From assembly GCA_963989385.1 (NCBI GenBank), contig OZ022505.1:57725737-57789736 (forward strand): 64,000 bases of DNA. The letters run 5' to 3'. The notes under the pieces are model-generated. The model was not told the origin of the DNA, searched no databases, and was given only the letters and a program-made list of their open reading frames with translations. A program made the translations under genes and the position numbers. Numbering within the stretch: the first letter of the stretch is position 1; every line of letters begins with the position of its first letter. Positions 11,378 to 21,239 of the stretch are shown piece by piece. The DNA is from Ctena decussata. Lineage: Eukaryota; Mollusca; Bivalvia; Lucinida; Lucinidae.

Positions 11378-13518
11378 GGTGGGAAACTCCATAAACAGAG
11401 CCAATGGCTATGATAGGGAAAGGTTATGGCGGTTTTCCGGAGCACGTGCTGCTATGTTTATACCGGCCGAAATTCGGACTAAGAATAGGTAAGTTTCTCA
11501 TTCGCGGTATAATTTCATTTTTACGGCATGGAATCTCAAAAAAAGGAGAATGTAGTTCAATGCTCATGTCTTTTAACTTCTTTTCTACGCAAAGGTAAGT
11601 TGTCATATGCGTACGATTTTGTCTGAATTATTTGTGTCGTGGGGTGGCAGTAGGCTAATTTACAGATAGACAGCTAATACTTGAGTTGAAATTCCTGTTG
11701 AAATGATATAAACGTGTCAATTTTAGGGTCGAAGAGCGTGCTCTGATTGTCTGATCCTTCTCCAATCTCAAAAGGTAAGAACTAAACGCAAATAAAAGAA
11801 ATTGAGAATAAATAAACCAAAGCTGTGCTTATGTCGAGCGGCTCTGATTATATCGGCCAGCTCTGACGTAGGACGGCCTCTTTTGTAAGAGATGGTTACT
11901 ACTAAAGTAAATGTCTTGTAGTAGTGCTTTTTACTGTATGAGCATTGTAAAACAAACTTAGTCTACATCACGTTCAGGGACGTGAGTTTGATGTTTATAT
12001 TGGTTTTAAGGGCTGACAAAATTAGTTGCAGTGTTTGACAGCTGATTGATTTCCCAATATCATCAAGGCGAGGAAAGGGAGGTTTTAATAAATGCATTAG
12101 TTTTCAAGTTAATGAATCTTGCTGTCCATAGCATACATCTTGTACTGCCTTATATTTCAGCGTATTTTAGGTGCACCTGTTTTAGCAAGGTGCGATATAG
12201 GCGTCCTGTTTTTCTGTCCGTCCGCCTTGGGGCGACAAAAATTGATTTAAAGATTGGGGCACCTACCCGCAACATTGACATTCCTGTTGAATATAAACGA
12301 AACAATACCAAATTTAGTGCGACAGATGCGCATTTCTGTATTTAACATCTTCAGTGTCGTTAGTTATGTTCTATAAAAGGATTAAAAGTTGAAAAAACAG
12401 TGATGGGCAGGTCTCGGAAGGCAGAAGCAGTCTTCTCAGAGCCACACTTACTGGCATACTTACTGACGCATGAAATTTCTCGACACTGAAGAAGTTAAAT
12501 ACAGAAATGCGCGTCTGTCACACTAAATTTGGTATTGTTATGTTTATATTCAATAGGAATATCAATGGCGAGGGTAGGGTAGGTGCCCCAATCTTTAAAT
12601 CAAAGGCACAAAACATTCAGACAAAATCGTACACGTATGACAACGGACGAAATGACGGACGGACGAAATGATGGACGGACGAAAATCCGGACGTCTATAT
12701 CGCATCTTGCTAAAACAGGTGCGACATTAAAGCATACCTAAAATACACTGAATATAATGCAGTACAAGATGTATGCTATGAACAAGAATATTCATCAACT
12801 TGAAAACTAATGCATTCATTTAAACCTCCCTTTCCTCGCCTTGATGATATTGGGAAATCAACTGCAACTAATTTTGTCGGCCCTTAAAACCAAAATAAAC
12901 TTCAAACTCACGTCCCTGAACGTGATGTAGACTAAGTTTTGTTTTACACCGCTCATACAGTAAATAGCACTACTACAAGACATTTACTTCAGTAGTCACC
13001 ATCTCTTACAAAAGAGGCCGTCCTACGTCAGAGCTGGCCGATATAATCAGAGCCGCTCAACATAAGCAGAGCCTCGGTTTAGTTATTCTCAATTTTTCTT
13101 ATTTGCTTTTAGTTCTTACTTTTTGCAATTGGAGAAGAATCAGACAATCAGTGCACGCTCTTCAACCACCAAAATTCTCACGTTTATATCATTTCAACAG
13201 GAATTTCAACTCAAGTATTAGCTGTCTATCTGTAAATTAGCCTACTGCCACCCCATGACACAAATAATTCAGACAAAATCGTACGCATATGACAACTTAC
13301 CTTTGCGTAGAAAAGAAGTCAAAAGACATGAGCATTGAACTACATTCTCCTTTTTTTGAGATTCCATGCCGTAAAAACGAAATTATACCGCGAATGAGAA
13401 ACTTACCTATTCTTAGTCCGAATTTCGACCGGTATAATCATACCCGCACGTGCTCCAGAAAATCGCCATAATCTTTCCTTATCATAGCCCTTGGCTCTGA
13501 TTATGGAGTTTCCCACCC
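11378..13518. mobile_element. 2.1 kb foldback element with ~1 kb inverted arms (GALNT intron 3)
   Basis: The left arm (11378-12358) begins GGGTGGGAAACTCCATAA. The right arm (12481-13518) is its diverged reverse complement, ending GGAGTTTCCCACCC. Matching blocks include the GGAATCTCAAAAAAAGGAG/CTCCTTTTTTTGAGATTCC pair and the GCGCATTTCTGTATTTAAC pair around a ~120 bp loop. No transposase is visible. Flanks read AAAAGGGCAA and GTGAAGGGGCA, a possible imperfect target duplication. A piece of its centre (GCGCGTCTGTCGCACTAAAT) recurs near 42370. Confidence 0.85.
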
Positions 13519-13712
13519 GTGAAGGGGCAGAATTAAGTTTTACAGATTGGCCAGAGAAAAGAAATGGAACTTTTTTTTTCTTCCTTTTTGTTTCACAAAT
13601 AGAAAACCTTATCATCATCAGACTTTTGGCTTGTCTAGTGAACAAGTTGTAGAAAGTCTGTTGTAATGTCTTGAGAAATGGTCGCTAAACTGCATTTTTG
13701 TTGTTTACAGAA

Positions 13713-13918
13713 CAGTACTCCAGATAAGAAGGGATAACAGACATAAACTGGGGATAATTTTTCCTCAATTCATTCCATTAAAGTATATGTTGTGACCCCT
13801 CATTAGAACTGTCTTGTTGAGACAGTTCTAATGAGGGGTCACAACATATGTTCCCATTGAAAAAATAAGAAAAATTATCTTTGAATTATCCTCAATACCC
13901 CTATTATCTGAAGTACTG
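13713..13918. mobile_element. Palindromic MITE with CAGTACTYCAGATAA ends
   Basis: The ends CAGTACTCCAGATAA and TTATCTGAAGTACTG are inverted. The centre is a near-perfect hairpin: GTGACCCCTCATTAGAAC and its complement around 13796-13848. A diverged relative lies at about 16860-17045. It sits in GALNT intron 3, 24 bp beyond exon 3. Confidence 0.8.
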
Positions 13919-13941
13919 ATCAGAAGATAAAACAGACCTAC

Positions 13942-14119
13942 CAATCAATGTTAACCTCCATATGACAATCAAAGAAGGACACCACCTCTGCTGTGACATG
14001 CTTCAATCCTTCAAGCCTGGCAACTATGAGTCCTGCTCTTTTGGGCAGCCTGATCAGCTTTACCTGCCCATCTGGGAAACTTAGCTTCAACTGTTCATCT
14101 AAATTTTCATGTAAGGTCT
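13942..14119 (-). CDS. GALNT: GALNT (GT27) coding exon 3, with D-x-H metal site
   Basis: The minus-strand exon follows TTGTTTTCCAG and ends before GTAGGT. One base carried from exon 2 plus AG gives a glutamate codon, so the frame is kept. The protein contains ETLHENLDEQLKLSF, VKLIRLPKRAGLIVARLEGL and VVSFFDCHMEVNIDW. In GT27 enzymes the last block is usually F-x-D-S-H-x-E; Asp and His coordinate Mn2+ with UDP-GalNAc. Here the middle residue is Cys, so the D-x-H pair is intact. The exon is 178 bp and leaves two bases of the last codon. Confidence 0.92.
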
Positions 14120-14202
14120 CTGGAAAACAAAGATATCATAACAATAAAGATTCCACGGACTGCTATGTCACAGCGCTGGCCTGCACAAATATTACTGTAT
14201 TG

Positions 14203-14458
14203 GAGCCACGACATGAGAAAATCAACAAAGTGGTTGTGCGCCCAGGGCAGACTCAGATCAGCCTGGGCATCCGCCCAGTCTGATCAGAGTCTTCCCTATC
14301 CACATGAAGGTAGCTTAGACCCTTAGCTACCCTTTAAGAGCTTAGCAAAGAGTCTGATCCAGATCAGACTGGCTGGATCAGACTGGGCGGATGCTCAGGC
14401 TGAGTTTAGTCTGCGCTGGGCGCACAACCACATTGTTAGTTTTCTCGTGTAGCGGCTC
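14203..14458. mobile_element. MITE-1 copy 1 (GAGCCGCGACACGA family)
   Basis: A TIR element of about 240-260 bp, with internal inverted blocks GATCAGCCTGGGCATCCGCC and GGCGGATGCTCAGGC. Termini are GAGCCACGACATGAGAAAA and a diverged complement. Flanks ATTG and ATTT differ at one base. It lies in GALNT intron 2. Confidence 0.85.
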
Positions 14459-15107
14459 ATTTATTTGGCTTCAGGAGGGTACTTTTCCATCTCTAGAATG
14501 ACCCAAAATATCTTAATTAGTCTTACGAAATTCTGCTTTAAGATGGTTTAGTCTTTTCTAAAAAAAATCTACAAAGTCTACCGGTAGATCCATCTTCTAA
14601 GATGCAATAAACAACAAAACCATTTCAATAAGGGGTTTACTGGAGGAACAAATTCTTTTCTTTAACGCAGAACCCGATAGAGAAGGGAGGTGACAATGAC
14701 TAATTATCTTGTCAGCATATATAGATGTCAGAGGGTATACTGTCAGCTCATGCAAAAGCTAATCTACTTAATTTACCAGCAGACTCAGCTATTCTGACCG
14801 TGAATGGCAGAGTTCTATTGCCCATGCCAGTGAACCTTAACACTTAAATACAAAAGATAACAGTAAGTGAATTTGCCAACAGCTTAGATCCAGATAAAGT
14901 TGCTTCATCTTAATATACACTGCTTGCCCTCTAGTCTATAAATTCTTAATACAATGAAATGAAGTTTGGATGAAACATTTGCTTAAATCTTTGCATACAC
15001 GTATGTAAATTTGCTGACTGCTTTTAAAGTGCTTTACAGTTAGAAATTTGATAATACTATCTGTAGATTATACCCAAAAGCCCAAAGTATTCGGACTCCT
15101 TAAATCA

Positions 15108-15156
15108 TTAATTTTCCATTTGTCCCAAATGGAAAATTAATGGTTTTTAGGTGTCT
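15108..15156. repeat. Short near-perfect hairpin
   Basis: CCATTAATTTTCCATTTG-type arms pair across a central GTCCC (CATTAATTTTCCATTT / AAATGGAAAATTAATGG). It is intronic. It could be a solo MITE core or a structured RNA element of the pre-mRNA. Confidence 0.6.
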
Positions 15157-15317
15157 CAATTTTTAAGCACAGTAGGGTACGTCAAAATTTGCAAGCACTT
15201 AACTGTGACAAACATGATAAGACTGTTTTTTAAACCAGTATGATCTGGATTGCAACTGTTTCTTTAGGCATATTTATCTAAATATTTCTAAAGGGCAAAC
15301 ACAGTTAAATAACATAC

Positions 15318-15484
15318 CAAGAGTTGAGGCATCATCAACCAGGATCACTTCTTTTAGGAGATGTTTGGGAGTTCTGTTGACAATACTGTACACAGTTCGT
15401 AGAAGGATGGACGGCCATTCGTTGTGAAAGGGTATCACTATACTGGTTGTTGGGAGATCATCTGGATACTTTAACTTAGAGCAA
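15318..15484 (-). CDS. GALNT: GALNT (GT27) coding exon 2, start of catalytic domain
   Basis: The minus-strand exon follows CTCTCTACTACAG and ends before GTATGTTA. The split codon GG|T joins exon 1 as a glycine. It encodes [20 protein letters not shown], then [19 protein letters not shown] and [13 protein letters not shown]. This is the canonical beginning of the GT27 fold, with the FHNE-W-S-x-LLRT-V block and the ILVDD strand that holds the UDP-sugar. The residues are strongly conserved in the family, so this is a functional-looking exon and not a pseudogene fragment. Its upstream intron is about 1.6 kb. Confidence 0.95.
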
Positions 15485-15494
15485 CTGTAGTAGA

Positions 15495-15500
15495 GAGTTA

Positions 15501-15532
<32 letters not shown>

Positions 15533-15533
15533 A
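15495..15533. repeat. (TA)n followed by T-run
   Basis: A TATATATA stretch and about 18 T lie ten bases upstream of exon 2 in the direction of transcription. They probably extend the pyrimidine-rich acceptor context. Confidence 0.8.
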
Positions 15534-15559
15534 ATTAGACAATTTAAGACAAATTGGTG

Positions 15560-15745
15560 TTTTTTCAGGGGAAGTAATTCTACATGTACTATTATTTAAA
15601 GTCTACCATTTTCATAGTTTCCTCCTTCTCAATATGGGTCAACACTAAAGAAATTTTCTCTGCTAAGAGCAAATTCTGTCCTTAAAGAGAAGATCCTTTT
15701 TGTACAGGTACTGTTGTCTTAAGAGGCAAACACAAAGATACAAGA
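15560..15745. mobile_element. Degenerate GGAGCAAATTCTTTCC-family MITE (GALNT intron 1)
   Basis: TTCAGGGGAAGTAATTC, GGGTCAACACTAAAG and AAGAGCAAATTCTGTCC keep the order of motifs seen in the fuller copies. The other half of the hairpin is largely lost. Confidence 0.5.
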
Positions 15746-16375
15746 GTTGTTCCACATGCAAAATGCCAATTTTTAAACCATGTACATGTAAGTGTACCCA
15801 TGGCCTACAACTTTAAAGAATGAAAACTTGCAGTTTTTCTTCTTTTACATTTAAAGATATACTCCCTCACTATTCATGCTATTAATCAATTTAGATCTCT
15901 GTTTACTAAATTCTGTTAAATATTACATTTCCAAATCAGCCTTAAAAGCTCCCATAAAATACAATGAAATCATACATAATTTTAAGGATTTTATGATTGT
16001 TAAGCAAATTAGCCAAATCCAAGGCCATTAAGACAGTCAAAATTGCCTCTTACGGTAATGTCATGTGATCAACTGATCATACTGAGTGCATGGATTCTAC
16101 CACCCAGATGGTAAGCAATAGAAACCATGTGTTTCTAAGCCAAATTGAATCAAAGTCGGAGGCCAAAAATGGCCCTTATCATACCAGTTCCCTTGGTGCA
16201 TGCCACCTCGTTTGCTATTAAAAGTTATATACATTACAAGACTTGTTGGTATTCTGAAGGTGTGCTCTGATTAATTATCAAATATTGAATGAAGTATGCC
16301 ATCTTCTGGATGATGCAGGCCATTGTCTTAAAGACTCTTTGATACCAGTGATCAGAGCTCCAGACAAGGTACACA

Positions 16376-16862
16376 CCTGGTTAACTATGTTTTCAAGGCT
16401 GTTACGAAACAAAAAAGAGCTGTTACGAAACAAAAACTCATAGTAATCGTGGCTAAACCATTGACCAAATGCCCTGGTCATTGTGGCTAAACAATTTGTT
16501 TAGCCACGGTGACCAGGTCTTTTGGTAACTATGACTCTTCAGTGTCTATTCTAGGATTGGAAAAATAGTGTGTAGCGGGGTTCGACAGAGAAAAGGTATC
16601 ACTTTGTAACTCTAAAATTTAGATTGTAACTAGTTTAGTATTAGTGAGTACACACAGTGCTTTTAGATATCATTTAAATCTATTTTTGTGAATAAAATAA
16701 AGAAAATAATTCCCCTCTTCTGCTAAGAATTTAGAGGGGCAATTGTCAGAAATGTGGGTGAATCCCCCACCCCCCTCTCTAAAATAGACACTGGACTGTT
16801 TTTCGTTTTGTAATAGCTCTTGTTTGTTTGTAACAGTCCTTCTATATACATAGCTAACCAGG
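16376..16862. mobile_element. 487 bp TIR element, CCTGGTTARCTATGT ends (GALNT intron 1)
   Basis: The left end CCTGGTTAACTATG, then GGCTGTTACGAAACAAAAAA, matches the reverse complement of the right end: CCTGGTTAGCTATG, then GACTGTTACAAACAAAC. An inner hairpin GTGGCTAAAC...GTTTAGCCAC lies at about 16449-16520. There is no coding capacity, and no clear target duplication was identified. Confidence 0.7.
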
Positions 16863-17048
16863 GGTGAGGTAGGGTTTTGATGATAACATTGCTTATTTCT
16901 CAAAGAAATGTATGTTGTGACCACTCAACAGAACCGTCTTAACAAGACTGTTCTAATAAGGGGTCATAACATGTTTCTTATGAAAAAATACAGAACATTA
17001 TCTCTAAACTGTCTCTGCTTCCCCATCTTACCAGAAGCACTGTGAAAA
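16863..17048. mobile_element. Diverged copy of the 13713-13918 MITE
   Basis: It shares the centre TATGTTGTGACC...GGGGTCATAACATG and the right part TTATCTCTAAACTGTCT through CCAGAAGCACTG. The left end is poorly preserved where it abuts the 16376-16862 element. Confidence 0.6.
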
Positions 17049-17124
17049 TTAAAAAAAACACTCTGTAAATGGTCAAGATGAGCAAATATTTATGAAAATT
17101 ATAGTACATGTATCTTGAACTTAC

Positions 17125-17495
17125 CCAACAGGTCTAGAGTCTGGAACCGGTCTGTTGAGTGGTACCAGGTCACTAATTCCAACATCTACCTCATGCTTCT
17201 TGAATGCACTGATAACTTCTGGTTTTAATGCAAAATTGACAACGATGCTCTCATCAAGCTTCCGTCTGTCTAGCTGACTCAGTTCTGTTGCCAAGGGAGA
17301 CTTATCTAATTTATAAAATATTGCTGAAGGATGTGAATTGAATTCTATTGTTCTTTTGAAACTTCCAGTATTTCTCTCAAAGCTGTGCCGCCTGTCATGT
17401 TTATTCCAAAAGAAATGTAAAATTAATAGTGTTATTAATGTTGAAAGCACTATAGTGATGAGGCCTAATGCTATCAGCCTTTTCAAAAGTTTCAT
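17125..17495 (-). CDS. GALNT: GALNT first coding exon: cytoplasmic tail, membrane anchor, stem
   Basis: Polypeptide GalNAc-transferase starts mucin-type O-glycosylation in the Golgi by moving GalNAc from UDP-GalNAc to Ser/Thr. This exon encodes MKLLKRL and a hydrophobic anchor of about 22 residues (roughly residues 6-29, LIALGLITIVLSTLITLLIL). Then comes a basic flank, a ~70-residue stem, and EVDVGISDLVPLNRPVPDSR, the conserved entry to the GT27 domain. I start at the ATG at 17495. An in-frame GTG four codons upstream is preceded by a stop, so it is unlikely. The donor is GTAAGT at 17124. The exon is 371 bp and ends two bases into a glycine codon. Confidence 0.92.
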
Positions 17496-17507
17496 ATTGC
17501 TAGACAC

Positions 17508-18049
17508 CTATATTTTGGAAAATAAATATTAACACTCTTCTTTATTGGCTGCATTTTTGTCCTTTAATTTTCCTGTGTATTAACATAGCATAAATAAATG
17601 TGTCTATCTTTTCAGTGTGTCATAGTTTGTCCATCAACACACGCTAGTTGTAACCAAAGAAATTCATTCTTGTATTCAATTAATATTTTACACCAGTTCC
17701 TTCTCTTGGTTTGCCTATGTTACCATTTTTCCGAGACATTCTCTAACTCCATTAAGCTAAGTGCTGATGTGTTCTGAAAAACAGAAGTATTTTATGATAT
17801 CTATTGTTGTATGTCTCACATGAACCAACCAAACCCTTGCTAGATCTGCCACTCACTATTTTATATGGCATGCATGTATCAATGATTTAATTACATGATA
17901 GTTTGAGCTTAACTACACTATGATAACCCTAAATTTTGGGACACAGTAATTCAATGATTGCTATAATTAACTTAAAGATGTTAAGATAGGTTCTTCAATT
18001 ACTTTAATTACCAGTATTCTAAAACTACAGAAGCTTGATTGAAGACTGA
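17508..18049. other. Upstream flank of GALNT; no motif assigned
   Basis: AT-rich 5' flank or first intron of the GALNT gene. No TATA box or CpG-rich promoter stands out, and an upstream non-coding exon cannot be excluded. Confidence 0.4.
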
Positions 18050-18310
18050 CTTAAAGTAACTGGGGTCACCGCTTTGTTTTTCTGTTATTTTTACCAAGGG
18101 TAGCAACTTGTTACTTCCTGTTTGCTTTCCTTGACAACAAGAGTCTGCTCTTAATGAAAGAATTTGCTGCTCTATGAGCAAATTCTTTCCTAATGGGTCT
18201 ACACTTAAAGGCTCCCCTAGGAGCAAAATCTTTCCTTTAAGAGGTGACCTCACTGGGAAGGGAAAAAAAAAATTATTAAATAGTACAGTTGCTTCCCCTG
18301 GAAGTGTATC
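18050..18310. mobile_element. Palindromic MITE, GGAGCAAATTCTTTCC family
   Basis: The hairpin GAAAGAATTTGCTGCTC / GAGCAAATTCTTTCC lies near 18155-18192. It has a GGAGCAAAATCTTTCC-like second core and ACTTCCTGTTTGC / GCTTCCCCTGGAAGT arms. Confidence 0.7.
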
Positions 18311-18394
18311 TTAACACCTTAACTAGTCAAGTATGAGTCAATCGATTAAGACAGGCCCCATAAAAGGAAGGATGACTCCTGATTTTACGTCCTT

Positions 18395-18570
18395 GTAACA
18401 GTTTTTCAGTCATAAATGTATCAGGATGATAGGAGGGTGATAATGAAAGGCTGAGTGCAATGGAACCCATTTACAATTGAAAAAAATCCAGCCTACAGCT
18501 GGGCTCAAACAGGGGACCATTAGATCAGCAGGACAGCGCTTGACCTACTGATCTACCGGGGCTCCTCCCC
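18395..18570 (-). mobile_element. tRNA-derived SINE
   Basis: On the minus strand: GGAGCCCCGGTAGATCAGTA, with box B GTTTGAGCCC near 18505-18514. The body shares ATCAGGATGATAGGAGGGTG (plus strand) with the copy near 10.97 kb. A shorter related piece lies at about 18775-18900 (ATCAGGATAAAAGGAGGGTG). Confidence 0.75.
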
Positions 18571-19021
18571 AACAAAGGAGCATGCAGTCAGGGTTTGTTT
18601 GTTTAGGCAGGTCTGTCCCGGCCAAATTCAGTGTCATTCTGTTTATACCATATCATATGTTTTTTCTGTTGATGATACACATGTATAATTTGTTACTAAA
18701 CAATATATGTGACATGATTATTTCTTCAGTGGATACATAGTAACATACACATAGATGACCCAGCAGTTATAGTCCTTTTCAAAAGTATTTCATTAATATC
18801 AGGATAAAAGGAGGGTGATTATAACTTCTCTGTGCAAGGAAGGCCAGATCCAGCAGGACACAAACACATGATCCTGTGAACTGAGATATGCAGCACTAGC
18901 CCCCAGGCCATGCAAACATACAAACACCTCTCAGTGTAAAGTTTTGTAAAGTATCCATGCAGTGCTTCAGATTAGAAGTGGTCACACAGATAATTTTCCA
19001 TACTTCTTGAAAGAAACGTGT

Positions 19022-19215
19022 TGTGACCACGAGGCTGTCGGCAGGAAGCAGAGTCACACAAACAGTCTCAGCAGGAAGCCATTTTTCGAGGACAGTAGTC
19101 CCTGCAGGAAGCAAGAGATCACAAACAGTCTCAGCGGAAGCCGAATATGACGGACAGTCTCTGCAGGAAAAGACAACTGGCAGACTGGTTTATACCCTGA
19201 GATTATACCATCAAT
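19022..19215. repeat. Half-copy of the GGAAGC/GACAGTCTC foldback
   Basis: Repeats of CAGTCTCNGCAGGAAGC, GAAGCAAGAGATCACAAACA and GAAGCCGAATATGACGGACA match the right half of the palindrome at 40053-40624. GTTTATACCCTGAGATTATACC matches its TATACCCTGTG block. There is no left half, so it is a solo arm. Confidence 0.7.
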
Positions 19216-19559
19216 GAATCATACATCTGATATTTTTTCGGGTGCTCATCAGGAGATTGGAATCAATTTACCATGAGATTTGCTCTCAAGTAGGGAAATT
19301 TCTAAAGCGAAGAAGGGGGATTTTCCAGGGGATGTGTTTTGTTTATATCACAGGCATTTGATGCTGGGGCCTCAGAAAGTACACAGTAGCCTCAATATGG
19401 CCGGAAACTGTTAAACTATAGTTTGGAACGACCAAAGTTTCTTATTTCACATTGTTAAAAATGAACTCCAAAACCAAGAAAAATCATCGCAAAACTTTAA
19501 TTCTAATGCATCAACATAAAATTGAAAGCTAACTTCACAGTTGAATAATATTTATACTA

Positions 19560-20059
19560 CAGCCAAGTGTCAAAAGTCTTTCCCCAAAATGTTTTTTCCA
19601 TTGACTTTAGTGCATTTGCAAGTGTGCAAGAAATTTTACTGTGAGACTTGTGTTTAAATGTTCATAATAATTTTTGTATGCTTAAAAACCTAAAAGATTT
19701 CTGCAATATAAAATAATTTTTAGATTGCCCTAATCCTACTCACAATTAAACTACAAGTGTTTGAACTTAAATGAAATTTTCAGAAATGAAGTTTTCCATT
19801 GACGTCAATGGTGACGTTGTCTAAAATTTGCTGTAAACCTACAGGTGTTGCCTATAAAAGCATATTTTTCAAAGAACAATGATTTAGAGTTCAAATGAAA
19901 ATTATTAGATGTTGCCAAAATTATTGCTCTTTCTAATCATATAAAACTTAAAACCATACGATAAGCAGTTTTGCTACAGCAAAATTCCCCGCACACTTGA
20001 AAATGCATTGAAGTCTATGGAAAATTTGGTTTTGGGGAAAGACTTTTGACACTCGGCTG
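19560..20059. mobile_element. 500 bp TIR element with TA target duplication
   Basis: The ends CAGCCAAGTGTCAAAAGTCT and CAGCCGAGTGTCAAAAGTCT (right end as reverse complement) match. Similarity continues through TTTCCCCAAAA and TGCATTTNCAAGTGTG for about 70 bp. TA flanks both sides (19558-19559, 20060-20061). It looks like a non-autonomous Tc1/mariner-type element. Confidence 0.85.
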
Positions 20060-20493
20060 TACCACAAAGCTGCTAAAATGGGCGATGCACATAGATAACT
20101 TTTGATAGGAATTACAGCTTCCTCCAGCTTGTTTTAACAATGTCGGTCCGGAACGGGCACTGCAGTGGCATGTACGATAGGCTTAATTGGAACGAGAGGT
20201 GAAGACGCAAGTCACTGAATCTATATGCTTAAATAAAGCTTTTTTATATGTATCATAGATTTTCATAGACTCAAATGAGTCTAAGGAGCTCAGAGGGTAT
20301 ACAAAGTTAAGACAACATTGATTCACTTGCAACCACGGCCGCCATGGGGACCGGGATAGCAGGGGCATAGCAGGGCTTAAGTACTGTGTGTTTATATAAG
20401 AGGTGTCCCGGCAGTGCAGTGGATACGCCGGGTTTTTGATTCCTGCCAAAACAGTGGGGAAAATAGTGGAGTGTTTTTTAACGAAATTTACCG

Positions 20494-21224
20494 GTCCATA
20501 GAGATACCGGAACGCACCAAAACACCGGAACGCATCGGTAATTACCGGAACGCACTATAAATATAGGTTTTTTCCCATCCAGATTTAATTCTTTTTGTTT
20601 GATATGAAATTGTGATTTGTAGGAAAGCGTTATTAAGCCCATATATTGGTTTTGTATACTAGAACAACACAGATAATACACATAATAGCCTTTAGTAGCC
20701 CCCCCCCCCCCCCCGATGACTGGACGTGTATTGTTTACATTGAGTAAATGTGTTGACGTTTTCTTATCTGAACAAAGAATGAAATTAGTATGCAATTTCT
20801 ACCTAGTCTGATGCAACATTGATGCAACGTCAGGCTGTTAGTTACCATAATTCCACATGATGGAAAAAATGTTTTAATATGCAGTAAGGGGTCCAAAAGA
20901 TGCAGATGAAACAGAAAAAGTGTAAACCTTGTTCATCCTTTTGGATGGTCATATCTGGTCTGCGCTACATGTTTTAATACTGAGAACTTTTTCGTATTCA
21001 GTATTGATTCACTGCTGTGTGCCCGTGTGGACGTTGATCCACTGTTAATTTTGTCTTACTTGTGTATAAAATTGAAAACATTGTTTATTATCAACTAAAT
21101 AATGAAAAACAATCATATTCCACTCCTTCAACCACACACATGTCTGGACCTATATTTATAGTGCGTTCCGGTAATTACAGGTGCGTTCCGGTGTTTTGGT
21201 GCGTTCCGGTATCTCTACGGACCC
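20494..21224. mobile_element. 731 bp long-TIR element with 12 bp flanking direct repeat
   Basis: The terminal inverted repeats of about 85 bp contain AGAGATACCGGAACGCACCA, AAACACCGGAACGCA and TAATTACCGGAACGCACTAT. The direct repeat CGAAATTTACCG flanks the element (20482-20493 and 21225-21236). Between the arms is a C-run at 20700-20714 and no coding frame. Long TIRs plus a 9-12 bp duplication are most like Mutator-type elements. The exact duplication length is uncertain by a base or two. Confidence 0.8.
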
Positions 21225-21239
21225 CGAAATTTACCGTGA

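Noticed and set aside
17496..17507. GTG four codons upstream as start of GALNT
   Set aside because: A stop codon precedes the GTG directly. The first ATG at 17495 gives the usual short cytoplasmic tail before the membrane anchor.
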